Below are positions 29,245 through 39,126 of a stretch of DNA of 64,000 nucleotides, one piece after another. A program made the translations under genes and the position numbers. Source of the DNA: Burkholderiales bacterium (GTDB lineage: Bacteria; Pseudomonadota; Gammaproteobacteria; Burkholderiales; Burkholderiaceae_C); NCBI GenBank assembly GCA_029268225.1, contig JAJUGJ010000006.1, positions 1 through 64,000 on the forward strand. The letters are read 5' to 3'. Within the stretch, counting starts at the first letter, position 1. Each line of letters starts with the position of its first letter. The notes under the pieces are model-generated. The model was given only the letters and a program-made list of their open reading frames with translations, searched no databases and had not been told where the DNA came from.

Positions 29245-32200
29245 ATGGCTTACTTCGACACGCCGAAAATCCGCCTGCTGCCTTTCATCCTGGCCGCGAC
29301 GTTCAGTCCCACTTCCCTGGTGATCGCCGGTCCTGTGGCGACCGGGGCTTTGCCAACGGGCGGGCAGATCGTGTCTGGTGCGGGTTCGATCACCCAGAGC
29401 GGTGCGGTGATGAACATCCAGCAGCAGACCAGCAAGCTGATCACGAACTGGGAGACGTTCAACATCGGCTCCGGCGCCGCGGTGAACTTTCTGCAGCCGT
29501 CGGCAGATGCCATTGCCTTGAACCGAGTTCTGTCTGCGGACCCATCTCAGATTCTGGGTCGACTGCAGGCCAATGGTCAGGTCGTGCTGATCAACCCGCT
29601 GGGGGTGGTGTTCGGGGCTGGGGCACGTGTGGACGTGGGCGGTTTGGTCGTGGGCGCCATGCAGATGAGCGACGCGGACTTTCTGTCCAACAAGCTGCGC
29701 TTTACCCAGCCGGGGACAGCGGCCAAGGTGGAGAACTTCGGGACACTGGTCAGCCGTGAAGGGGGCTATGTGGCGCTGTTGGGCGCCAAGGTCAACAACG
29801 CTGGGCAGATCGTGACGCCGAAGGGCAGCACCGTGTTGGCTGCGGGTGATCAGATCACCTTGAACATGGGTGTGACGGGCCTCGTCAGTGTGAACGTGGA
29901 CGCGGGGACGGATGCCGCGCGCGTGGACAACTCTGGCTTGATTGTGGCCGATGGTGGCAATGTGCTGTTGACCGCACAAAGTGCCTCGCCGATGCTGGCG
30001 TCTGCCGTGAACCAAACCGGAACGGTGCGTGCCAACACGCTCGCAAACCGCAACGGTGAGATCTGGATCGAGGCCAAGGGTGGCCAAACGTCGATCAGCG
30101 GAACCACGCAAGCGGCCGGACTCAAGGCAGGACAATCTGGCGGGCGCATTGTGGCAACCGGCGATGAGGTTGTCTTGCAGACGGGGTCCGTTCTGGATGC
30201 CAGCGGGACCGCGGGCGGCGGTCAGGTCCTGGTGGGCGGTGGGTGGCAGGGCAAGGACGCCAGCATCGAGAACGCCAAGACGGTGACCCAGCAAGCAGGT
30301 AGCACCATCTCGGTGGATGCGACCGTGTCGGGCCACGGTGGCACCGCAGTCTTGTGGTCCGAACGAGCCTCCCAGATGGCTGGCACCATCAGTGCACGTG
30401 GCGCAGGTGATGGGCGCGGTGGCCTGGTTGAGACCTCATCAAAGGGCGCCCTGGGCCTGACGGGTGCGGTCAACATCGGCGCGGAAAGTGGCCAGGGCGG
30501 AAATTGGCTGCTCGACCCGACCGATTTGACGGTGACAGCCACCGGGACTGAACCGCTGACAGCCAGTGGTGCGAACTACGCCAACTCAAGTGTCACACCG
30601 GGCTCCGTGTCTGTTTCGAACACGTCCATCCAGAACGCACTGAACCTGGGCGGCACCACTGTCACGCTGCAGGCGACCAACAGCATCACAGTCAACGCTG
30701 ACATCTCCAAGACTTCAGGCGCCAGCTCCACACTGGTGTTCGATACGCTGACGGGTGGTACAGGGGCTGGGTCGATCACCGTCAACAAGCAGATTTCGTC
30801 GATCGCTGGTGGGTTGAACATCAACTTTGGCGTGAGTGCAGCCGATGCCGGTGGCAGCGTGACCTTGAACAACACGCTGGCCACCAACGGCGGGGATGTC
30901 AATTTCTTCAAGTCCACGACGCTGGCTCACACCACGCCGATTTCGACCAAGATCACCGAGTCCAGCGGCGCACAGTCGGGAGACGTGACCTTCTGGCAAG
31001 ACGTGAGGTTGGCGGCACCTGAGTATGCCGTCACCATCAATACCCAAGGGCCTCAGAACGGTGGCAACTTCACCGGCCGAGGCGGCAACATCGACTTCAA
31101 GGGCAACATCACGTCGGTGGCCCCGCCGGGACTCCTGCCGGAATATCCGCAGGCGCTGATCCTGAACACAACGGGCGCTGACACCGGGACCCCTGCGATT
31201 GGACCTGGCACGATCACCCTGGGCTCATCGGCTGCGAACTACATCGGCGGCACGGGTACGCAGGCCTTGCGCAGTCTCTCGCTGATCGGTCCTCAGTCGA
31301 TCGCCCTGAAGGCATCGACCATCAACCTGTTCTCGATCTCGGGTGATGTGATCGCAGCGTCCTCCTTGCTGGGAACGCCTCAACTGGTTCTTTACGCTGA
31401 CGACACGGTCATCAACGTGAAGGGCGGCACTTTTGGCAGCAGCACGGGCTACGCCGACTATCAGCAGACCACCTTCGACATCACCAAAACCGCAGGTGAC
31501 AAGACGCTGACGATCAATGCTGATCGATCGATCAAGATCAAGAATCGATCGATCGATGCAACGACGACCGCGGGTGCACTGGATGTGGCGCTGAACTCCT
31601 TCCAGGCACCTGGCGCAGTGGGTGGCGGTGTCGTGTTGGACACCGCATCCATTCTCAGCCATGGTGGCGACATCAACCTGGGTTCGCAGACTCAGGCCGC
31701 GACAGGGTTCGGTGGCGATCTCGAAGGGATCAGCAACGGTGTTTACATCAGGAACGGCGTGCTGACGTCGGAGGGTGGCGACATCAACATCTACGGTAGC
31801 GGCCCGCTGACCACCGATGCTGGCGCGGCGGTCCGGATCGTGGGCGCGCTCACCAACATCAACGCAGACACGGGTGACATCACCATCGTTGGCAAGCAGT
31901 CCAAGTACGCTGCTGCAGGAACGAAGGACGCCGTGCTCATTGGTGAGGGCGGCAATGCGCGCTCCACCCTGCAGACCACCTCTGGCAACATCTACATCAC
32001 AGGGGACGCGAGCGGCGTCGGCTCAGACAGCTCGGTGACGGGGGGGACCCGTTACGACGGGGTGGTGCTGTCCTCGCGTGCCCTGATTCAGTCCACCTCC
32101 GGCGACATCACCATCGTTGGTAAGGGCGGCGGTGGCGACAAGAGCTTCATCGACGAGAACCACGGTATCCGCCTGGAAGACACGGCGACCAGCATTGTTT

Positions 32201-35200
32201 CGGCAACGGGCGACATTTCACTGTATGGCAGCAGTGGCGGTAAGACGTCGGCCACACAAGGCAGCAACAGCTTTGGCCTGTACGGGGTGGGCAACACCAT
32301 GTACATCGGCTCAGGAGAGAGCGCCTACAACCCATCCACCTTGCTGCTGACGGCGGGTCCGACAGCATCTGGCGTCATCACGCTGTCGGCAGACAGCATG
32401 AACTTTGTGAACACCTCGGCCACGCGTCTGAAGGTGGCTTCATCCGGAGAGCTGCGACTCCATACCGAACACGCCAACACGAACATCGAGTTCGGTACCG
32501 CGGGGAGCGTAGCAGAGGTCGGTGACCCGGCGCAGTTGAAGTTGACGCTGGGCAGCAACTGGTTCAACGGTGGTTCGCTGGGCATTTTCCAGCCCGGGTT
32601 CTCTGACGTGGTGGTCGGGCACGCTGCATCGGCCACGTCGGCCACGCAGATCAACGCACTGACCAATTCCACGGGCGTGTTGACCGTTGCGGCGGCCACC
32701 ACGATGCGTGATCACGTCGTGCTGGAGATGAATGGTGTCGGAGGCCGAGTTGGCGTCAACGCCGCGTTGACGGTGCAGGGCGATGCGGCCGGTGGTCCGG
32801 ACACCGCCCGTACCTTGACCATTCACACGCAGGCAGGCGCAACAGGGACGGGGACCTTGGCCGTCAACAGCCTGCAACTGCTGGGCAGTGGCGACAACGT
32901 GCTGACCGGTCTCAACCTTGTGAGCCGTCTGGCCGCTAACTTGAATGATGACCTGATCTTCAAGAACGGGCAGGCTTTGGCGGTGGACACCGTGGGGGCG
33001 CAGGACAAGACGACTGCGGGTGCTGCCACCAACTGGTTGGGTGGGGCACAGGCCGCAACGGTCGGCATCACAACGACGGATGACACCGTGTCACTGTTGA
33101 CCACCACCGGTAACCTGACGTTGAGGCAGGATGTTTACGCCGGGACCGCGTCCGGGGTGACCAGTCTGGTGGCCGAACAAGGGGCGGTCACGGAAGTCAA
33201 TACGGCGAAAGTGAGCTCGTCGGGCCTGTATGTGGGCGCCCGTGATACGTCCAAGTTGCGCAACGACAACGTGGTGAGCACCTTGGCATCCAGCGTCACA
33301 CAGGGTGGGCTGGAGTTCCGCGATACCGTCTCCTTGAACATCGGGACGGTCTCAGCGTTAGAGCCTCTGCCGTTGAGCAGTGCCACCCAGCTCAATGACC
33401 ACGTTGGCATCTCGGTGCACGACACACTGGCGCTGTACCAGGTGGCCGGTGATCTCACCCAGAGCGCCGACGTCAGCGCCGACAAGCTGCAGCTGACCGC
33501 GCTGTTGGGCAACATCGATCTGGGACGCACCACGAACGATGTGAACATCATCGCTGCTCGCTTGGATGGCGCTGGCAAGTGGTTGGCCTTCAAGGATAAG
33601 GATGACTTGACCGTGGGTACCGTGGTCAGCACGCTGGGCACCGCTGGTGCCTCCCTGACGACAGATGGCATCACCACCAGCAATGGGAATGTGACTTTGG
33701 CAGCGTCGGCCAACGGCGCTGCCTTGCTGACGGATTTGACACTGTCCCAATCCATCTCGGCGGGCACTGCCACGGTGGATCTGTACTCGGGCCAAGGCGG
33801 CATCCTTGAAACCGGCGCGGCGATCGTGAGCGCAGACAAGTTGCGCCTGAGCGCGCTCAACACGTCGCTGCTCAACAACGCCAATCAGGTCAACAATCTC
33901 GCGGCCTCGGTCACTGGGGCTTCACAGGGGCTGGACTTCACCAATGCCAAGGCGCTGAACATTGCCAGCATTGATGCCACCTATCCGGCTGCGGGCGCGA
34001 CGCTCAATGGCGTGACCCTGGGCTCGGTCGCAGCCCGTGGCAAGTTGTTCCTCGATACACGCGGCGCAACGTCGGGCGACCGTCCCATCACGCAGTCGTT
34101 GACCGCGCCGATCACGGCAGGTGACACGCTGTTGCTGGCCGACAGCGCCATCACCCTCACGGTGCCGACCAACGACGTTGCCAAGTTGGCGGCGAACACA
34201 GGTGGCGCCGATCTGCGTTACGTGGACGCCAACGACTTCGCGATTGGCACGCTTGATCGCAATGCCGATGCGACCGTGACCACATCCGGCATCACGGCCG
34301 GGACCCCCAGCGGTGGGGCCACGGTGGCATTGAAGTCGGTGGCTGGCGCGATCACGCAAGACGCGACATCGCCCGTCACGGCCCAGAACCTGAATCTTCA
34401 GGCCGCAACGGGCGTCACGCTGGACAACACGACCAATGACGTGGCAGTGTTGGCAGGCGGTGTCTCCGGTACTGGTCAGTTTGTCTTCTCGGACAAGAAC
34501 GCCCTGGAAGTGGGAACGACAAGCGATACCTCGCTGGTGACCGTGTCGGGCGTTCAGACCAACAATGGGCAAGTCCGCCTGTCGGCTTCCAAGGATGCCG
34601 CCTCGACAACCGGTGACTTGACCCTGACGCAAGATGTCGTGGCCGGGGGCACGTCGACGATGACCCTGGAGGCGTTGAAGGGTGCCATCACGGAAACCGG
34701 CAATGTGGACATCACAGCGTCGAACCTGTTGATCAACGCGCTCAACACCACACGCCTGGAGAACACCGGTGTGACGGGCAAGCACCTGATCGGTACGCTG
34801 GCCGTCAACATCACGGGTGATGTGGCCGACTTCAGCTTCCGAAACGATCAGGCCTTGACGATTGGCTCGGTGACGGGCCAAGACACGGTTGTGGCGACGG
34901 AGGGCGTGACCACCAAGGGCGGCGATATCCAGGTTGCCACGCTCACGGGTGACCTGACCATTGCCAAGAACGTCACCGCTGGTGCCAATGGCTCCGTTGA
35001 TCTGCGTGCCGGCGGCAGTGGCGACATTGCGATCCAAGGCGCAACCATTGCTTCCGTCGACGGCGCCTCGAGTGGTGCCGGTACCGTTCAACTGGTGGCC
35101 GGTCGCCACATCTCGACCAACACGGCGAACAGCACGACCACTGCGCTACCGGAAATCCGCACAGCAGGCGATGTCCTGTTGCAGGCAGTGGGGAACATTG

Positions 35201-38200
35201 GCGCTGATGGTCAGCGCATTGAGTTGCAGGACGTCTCCACCATTGCCGCCTTGGCTGGTGGCGACATCTGGCTGCGCAAGCTGGATGGCACGACCAATGA
35301 TCTGACGGTGGGGGCGGTCGCGGCGCTTCACACTGGCGTTGCGTTTGGTGGCGGTGTCGCCAATCGGGCGGGCATGGTCACCACCGTTGGCAGCAACGGT
35401 GCCATCGCTTTGAACAATGCAGCGGGTAGCCTGACGGTGGTCAGCGATGTCTCTGCGAATGGCTCGGGCACGGTTGATTTGCGTACGGCCGGTACGGGTA
35501 AGTCGATTGCCATCAACGGCGCCACCATCGGCTCCGGCACAGGTCAGGTTCAGTTGATCGCCAGCGGTGACATCAGCACCAACTCGGTCAACGGCGCCAA
35601 AAATGAGATCGCCACCAGTGGCAATGCGTTGTTGGTGTCCGGCGGCAGCATTGGTGCGGATGGTTACCGCATCGAGACGTCGGGCGTGGGCACCTTGGCG
35701 GCTGAGTCGATGGGTGCACAGTGGCTGCGTCAGACCAGCGGCAGCTTGACGCTGGGTAGCGTGACAGCTTTGACGCCTGGAGATTCCCAGATTGACGTGG
35801 AGGCCCTGAGCAAGGATGGCTTGGTAACCAAAGACGGTGATGCTTCGATCGCCTTGAACGTGGTTGCGGGCGATCTCACCATCGTCAAGGACGTGGTGGC
35901 CAATGGCAATGGCAGCATCGATGTGCGCGTCAAGGCGGGTGGGGTGGCCATCAATGGGGCAACGCTGAAGTCCGGCGCGGCTGGTGCAGGCACCGGTGGC
36001 GTGCAGCTGCTTGCCAGCGGTGACATCTCGACGAACACGAACAATGGTGACACCACGGAGATTGCGACAGCCGGCAATGTGCTCCTGGCTTCGGGGGGAG
36101 CGGTCGGCGCAGACGCCCAGCGCATCGAAACTGCCGGCGTGAACACCTTGGCGGTGCAGTCCGCTGGTGCGCAGTGGTTGCGTCAGACGCAGGGAGCCCT
36201 GACGGTTGGAACGGTCTCCGCGCTCCTGACGGGGGACGATGCGCTTGACGTCGCAGCCGTGAGCCGAGAGGGTCTGGTGACCACGGCTGGTGATGCACCG
36301 ATTGCCGTGTCGGTCTCGGCAGGGAACTTGACGATTGCCAAGGATGTGGTGACGAATGGCAACGGGGCCGTGGACCTGCGGGCCAAGGCCGGCAAGGTCA
36401 TTTTGGATGCTGCTTCGTTGAAGTCAGGCATCGCGGGCGCAGGTACGGGCACGATTCAGATCGTGGCAAGCGACAGCATCACCACCACCACCGATAACGG
36501 GACGATCGCCGAGATCGCCACAGCAGGCGATGTGCTGTTGACCTCGGGTGGTGCCATCGGCGCAGACGGAAAGCGAATTGAACTGGCCGGTGTCAACACA
36601 TTGGCGGCTGAATCTGCGGGGGCACAGTGGCTGCGCCAGACCAGCGGCAACTTGACGCTGGGCACCGTGACCGCGCTGGCCCCGACCGACAACAGCGATG
36701 ACATCGCTGCCGTCACCAAGAGCGGTCTGGTGTCCACGGCCAACAATGCTTCGATTGCGTTGAATGTGTCCGCGGGCGACCTGACGGTATCCCAGGATGT
36801 CGTGGCGCACGGCAATGGCAACATCGACCTGCGAGTTGCAACGGGCAGCCTGGCCATCAATGGCGCGACTTTGAAGTCTGGCAGTGCCGGTGCAGGCTTG
36901 GGTACCATCCAGCTGATGGCCGGTGGCGATATCTCGACAGCGACTGCCAACGGGACCACTGACGAAATCGCGACCGCAGGTGATGTGCTCATGGTTGCCG
37001 GTGGCGCCATCGGTGCTGATGGCCAGCGGATTGAAACCGCCGGCGTGAACACCTTGGCCGCTCAGTCCGGCACCAGCCAGTGGTTGCAGCAAACCAGTGG
37101 AGCCTTGACACTGGGTACCGTGACCGCGCTGACGCCAGGTGACAACGGCGTTGACGTGGCGGCGGCAGACAAGAGTGGCCTGACGGTCACCTCCTCCGCA
37201 CAGTCGGTCGCTGTGCGGACCCTCGACGGTGGTTTGACTGTGGGCAAGGCCGTGACGGCAACCGGCGGTAAGGTGACGCTCGAGGCTTCTGCTGGGGTGA
37301 CGCAACTCGCCGCAGCGGATGCCGCCATCACGGCAGACCAGTTGCGTGTGGTGGCCGATGATGGCAACGTCAAGCTGGAAAATGCGGCCAACGCAGTGAA
37401 CATGCTGGCTGCGGTGGTCACAGGCGGTGACTTCACTTTCGTCAACAACCAGTCTTTGACTGTCGGGACAGTGAATACCGGTACCGATGCCGGGCAAACA
37501 CAAGGCGTGACGACCTTGACGGCAGGCAAGGCGATCACGATCCGGACCAGTGCTGGTGACATCGCCTTGGCGCAGGATGTGAGCTCCTCGGCGGATGTGG
37601 GCTTGACCGACGTCGTGACACTGTCTGCAGCTGGAGGCATCTCGCAGTCGAGTGGTGTGTTGAAGGCGTCTCAGGCGCGCCTCATGACGGGGGCTGGTTC
37701 GGTCAACCTGGCGAACGACGCCAACGCCATGGGCAAGTTGGCGGCAGCCGTGACAGGCGGGGACTTGAGCTTCGTGAACAGTGGGGCTTTGGCGCTGGGC
37801 ACCGTGACCACGCCGACCACGCTGTTGTCGGGTTCGACCACCGGCGTCACGGCGTCCGCAGGTGTGGATGTGCGCACGGTCAGCGGTGACTTGTCGGTTG
37901 ACGAGGCGGTGAGTGCGGGCGGCCCAGTGTCGCTGGATGCAGCGGGAGCCCTGGCGCTGAATCAAGCCATCACGACGTCGTCCACTGCGACCCTGACGGC
38001 TGGCAGCAGCATGACAGTCAGCCAGGACATCACGGCCTCCGCCGCGAACCTGACTGCGGGCACCACCCTGACCCAGGGCAACGGCAATATCAATGTTGGC
38101 TCCGGCACATTGAGTCTGGTCGCTTTGGGCGGTGGGGTCAATCAGGCAGGTACTGGCGTGATCACGGCGGGTGGCTTGGCGGTCGATGCGACGGCATCAA

Positions 38201-39126
38201 GCCAGTTGATGAACACGGGCAACAAGGTCGGTGTGTTGGCTGCGCGCACGGTCAATAGCGTAAGCGATTTTGCTTTGACCAATGCGTCAAACCTGGTGAT
38301 CGGCAGCGTGGGCGGCCTGGATGGCATCACGTCTGCGGGCACGGTGGAAGTGCAGGTGCCTGCGCACAGCATCACGGTGAATCAGCCTGTATCGGGCGTG
38401 GGAACGGGCTTCAACTCGAATGCGGTGGTTCTGCGTGCGGGGGAACGTTTCTACAACAATGCAGGCAGTGCCGCCGTGTCGGCCAGCAACGGGCGCTGGT
38501 TGATTTACGACGACAACCCCTATCTGCTCAATCCCGAGATGAACGGTCTGGCGCGCGACTTCATTTTGGTGCGCACGCGTTACAGCGATTACCCACCGTC
38601 GTCCGTGCTTGAGCAGGGCAACGGGTACATCACAACGGCAGACTACATCCCGACGGAGGATGCCGCCATGATGGCGAAGTCAACCTCCGGTGTCGCGCTG
38701 GGTTACGGGTTCCCATTGACGGGCTCCGTCATGACGGCGTACCCGAGTCAATCCAACGGCTACATCGCCATCGGGCAACCGTTCGAAGCGCCGACGACAC
38801 TGGCACCCATGCAACTGTTCGCAGCAGGTGCGCAAGTGCCAGAAGAGCCCTTGCTGGTGCCGGTGTTGCTGTCGGTCGAGCCGGGGCAGCACTTCCAGAC
38901 CTCCTTGTCGTACGTCAGCGGGTTTGGTGAGATCATGGCCGTGACCCTGGCAGATGGTCAGCCCTTGCCCTCATGGTTGAACTTTGACAAGGCGACCATG
39001 CGTCTGTTCGGGACCCTGCCGAAGGGTGAGGCAGGTGATGTTGCCTTGCTGGTTCAAGTCAAAGAAGGTGAAGACGGCAAAACCCGTCGCTTCAACCTGA
39101 AGGTTCGGGTCAGCAAGGCCGAGTGA
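29245..39126 (+). CDS. TpsA exoprotein, filamentous-haemagglutinin-type
   Basis: A 3293-residue exoprotein. The signal peptide (1-28, ending SLVIAG) is followed by the TPS/haemagglutination domain (about 30-150), with the conserved features TNWETFNIGSGAAVNFLQP and VVLINPLGVVFGAGA, the latter a variant of the NPNGI motif. A very long beta-helical body of glycine/alanine/threonine-rich repeats follows, including five copies of a 151-residue unit. The C-terminus (about 3215-3293) resembles a putative-Ig/dystroglycan cadherin-like domain (ADGQPLPSWLNFDKATMRLF). AAGGAA lies upstream of the ATG, and the gene directly follows its TpsB. It is probably exposed on or released from the cell surface; ligand unknown. 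The last base of its stop is the first base of the lytic transglycosylase start. Confidence 0.92.
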   Translation: MAYFDTPKIRLLPFILAATFSPTSLVIAGPVATGALPTGGQIVSGAGSITQSGAVMNIQQQTSKLITNWETFNIGSGAAVNFLQPSADAIALNRVLSADPSQILGRLQANGQVVLINPLGVVFGAGARVDVGGLVVGAMQMSDADFLSNKLRFTQPGTAAKVENFGTLVSREGGYVALLGAKVNNAGQIVTPKGSTVLAAGDQITLNMGVTGLVSVNVDAGTDAARVDNSGLIVADGGNVLLTAQSASPMLASAVNQTGTVRANTLANRNGEIWIEAKGGQTSISGTTQAAGLKAGQSGGRIVATGDEVVLQTGSVLDASGTAGGGQVLVGGGWQGKDASIENAKTVTQQAGSTISVDATVSGHGGTAVLWSERASQMAGTISARGAGDGRGGLVETSSKGALGLTGAVNIGAESGQGGNWLLDPTDLTVTATGTEPLTASGANYANSSVTPGSVSVSNTSIQNALNLGGTTVTLQATNSITVNADISKTSGASSTLVFDTLTGGTGAGSITVNKQISSIAGGLNINFGVSAADAGGSVTLNNTLATNGGDVNFFKSTTLAHTTPISTKITESSGAQSGDVTFWQDVRLAAPEYAVTINTQGPQNGGNFTGRGGNIDFKGNITSVAPPGLLPEYPQALILNTTGADTGTPAIGPGTITLGSSAANYIGGTGTQALRSLSLIGPQSIALKASTINLFSISGDVIAASSLLGTPQLVLYADDTVINVKGGTFGSSTGYADYQQTTFDITKTAGDKTLTINADRSIKIKNRSIDATTTAGALDVALNSFQAPGAVGGGVVLDTASILSHGGDINLGSQTQAATGFGGDLEGISNGVYIRNGVLTSEGGDINIYGSGPLTTDAGAAVRIVGALTNINADTGDITIVGKQSKYAAAGTKDAVLIGEGGNARSTLQTTSGNIYITGDASGVGSDSSVTGGTRYDGVVLSSRALIQSTSGDITIVGKGGGGDKSFIDENHGIRLEDTATSIVSATGDISLYGSSGGKTSATQGSNSFGLYGVGNTMYIGSGESAYNPSTLLLTAGPTASGVITLSADSMNFVNTSATRLKVASSGELRLHTEHANTNIEFGTAGSVAEVGDPAQLKLTLGSNWFNGGSLGIFQPGFSDVVVGHAASATSATQINALTNSTGVLTVAAATTMRDHVVLEMNGVGGRVGVNAALTVQGDAAGGPDTARTLTIHTQAGATGTGTLAVNSLQLLGSGDNVLTGLNLVSRLAANLNDDLIFKNGQALAVDTVGAQDKTTAGAATNWLGGAQAATVGITTTDDTVSLLTTTGNLTLRQDVYAGTASGVTSLVAEQGAVTEVNTAKVSSSGLYVGARDTSKLRNDNVVSTLASSVTQGGLEFRDTVSLNIGTVSALEPLPLSSATQLNDHVGISVHDTLALYQVAGDLTQSADVSADKLQLTALLGNIDLGRTTNDVNIIAARLDGAGKWLAFKDKDDLTVGTVVSTLGTAGASLTTDGITTSNGNVTLAASANGAALLTDLTLSQSISAGTATVDLYSGQGGILETGAAIVSADKLRLSALNTSLLNNANQVNNLAASVTGASQGLDFTNAKALNIASIDATYPAAGATLNGVTLGSVAARGKLFLDTRGATSGDRPITQSLTAPITAGDTLLLADSAITLTVPTNDVAKLAANTGGADLRYVDANDFAIGTLDRNADATVTTSGITAGTPSGGATVALKSVAGAITQDATSPVTAQNLNLQAATGVTLDNTTNDVAVLAGGVSGTGQFVFSDKNALEVGTTSDTSLVTVSGVQTNNGQVRLSASKDAASTTGDLTLTQDVVAGGTSTMTLEALKGAITETGNVDITASNLLINALNTTRLENTGVTGKHLIGTLAVNITGDVADFSFRNDQALTIGSVTGQDTVVATEGVTTKGGDIQVATLTGDLTIAKNVTAGANGSVDLRAGGSGDIAIQGATIASVDGASSGAGTVQLVAGRHISTNTANSTTTALPEIRTAGDVLLQAVGNIGADGQRIELQDVSTIAALAGGDIWLRKLDGTTNDLTVGAVAALHTGVAFGGGVANRAGMVTTVGSNGAIALNNAAGSLTVVSDVSANGSGTVDLRTAGTGKSIAINGATIGSGTGQVQLIASGDISTNSVNGAKNEIATSGNALLVSGGSIGADGYRIETSGVGTLAAESMGAQWLRQTSGSLTLGSVTALTPGDSQIDVEALSKDGLVTKDGDASIALNVVAGDLTIVKDVVANGNGSIDVRVKAGGVAINGATLKSGAAGAGTGGVQLLASGDISTNTNNGDTTEIATAGNVLLASGGAVGADAQRIETAGVNTLAVQSAGAQWLRQTQGALTVGTVSALLTGDDALDVAAVSREGLVTTAGDAPIAVSVSAGNLTIAKDVVTNGNGAVDLRAKAGKVILDAASLKSGIAGAGTGTIQIVASDSITTTTDNGTIAEIATAGDVLLTSGGAIGADGKRIELAGVNTLAAESAGAQWLRQTSGNLTLGTVTALAPTDNSDDIAAVTKSGLVSTANNASIALNVSAGDLTVSQDVVAHGNGNIDLRVATGSLAINGATLKSGSAGAGLGTIQLMAGGDISTATANGTTDEIATAGDVLMVAGGAIGADGQRIETAGVNTLAAQSGTSQWLQQTSGALTLGTVTALTPGDNGVDVAAADKSGLTVTSSAQSVAVRTLDGGLTVGKAVTATGGKVTLEASAGVTQLAAADAAITADQLRVVADDGNVKLENAANAVNMLAAVVTGGDFTFVNNQSLTVGTVNTGTDAGQTQGVTTLTAGKAITIRTSAGDIALAQDVSSSADVGLTDVVTLSAAGGISQSSGVLKASQARLMTGAGSVNLANDANAMGKLAAAVTGGDLSFVNSGALALGTVTTPTTLLSGSTTGVTASAGVDVRTVSGDLSVDEAVSAGGPVSLDAAGALALNQAITTSSTATLTAGSSMTVSQDITASAANLTAGTTLTQGNGNINVGSGTLSLVALGGGVNQAGTGVITAGGLAVDATASSQLMNTGNKVGVLAARTVNSVSDFALTNASNLVIGSVGGLDGITSAGTVEVQVPAHSITVNQPVSGVGTGFNSNAVVLRAGERFYNNAGSAAVSASNGRWLIYDDNPYLLNPEMNGLARDFILVRTRYSDYPPSSVLEQGNGYITTADYIPTEDAAMMAKSTSGVALGYGFPLTGSVMTAYPSQSNGYIAIGQPFEAPTTLAPMQLFAAGAQVPEEPLLVPVLLSVEPGQHFQTSLSYVSGFGEIMAVTLADGQPLPSWLNFDKATMRLFGTLPKGEAGDVALLVQVKEGEDGKTRRFNLKVRVSKAE
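34990..37180 (+). repeat. Five tandem 453-base (151-residue) repeats in tpsA
   Basis: The anchor codons for (I/Q)WL(R/Q) recur at 35266, 35719, 36172, 36625 and 37078, exactly 453 bases apart each time. Each unit also carries 'INGATLKSG', 'DISTNT..', 'IATAGDVLL..GGAIGADGQRIE' and 'GVNTLA'. The first unit is the most diverged and the middle three are the most alike. The strict phasing indicates duplication of whole structural units of a beta helix. Confidence 0.85.

Noticed and set aside
12600-37180. The shared 453-base repeat period of the RTX-like array and tpsA
   Set aside because: The two units have no similar sequence, and the RTX-like array drifts (453 then 456), so the equal length is probably coincidence.
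36424-37965. A 513-codon minus-strand frame antisense to the tpsA repeats
   Set aside because: It is repetitive in the same 453-base register as the sense gene and lacks any recognisable protein feature.
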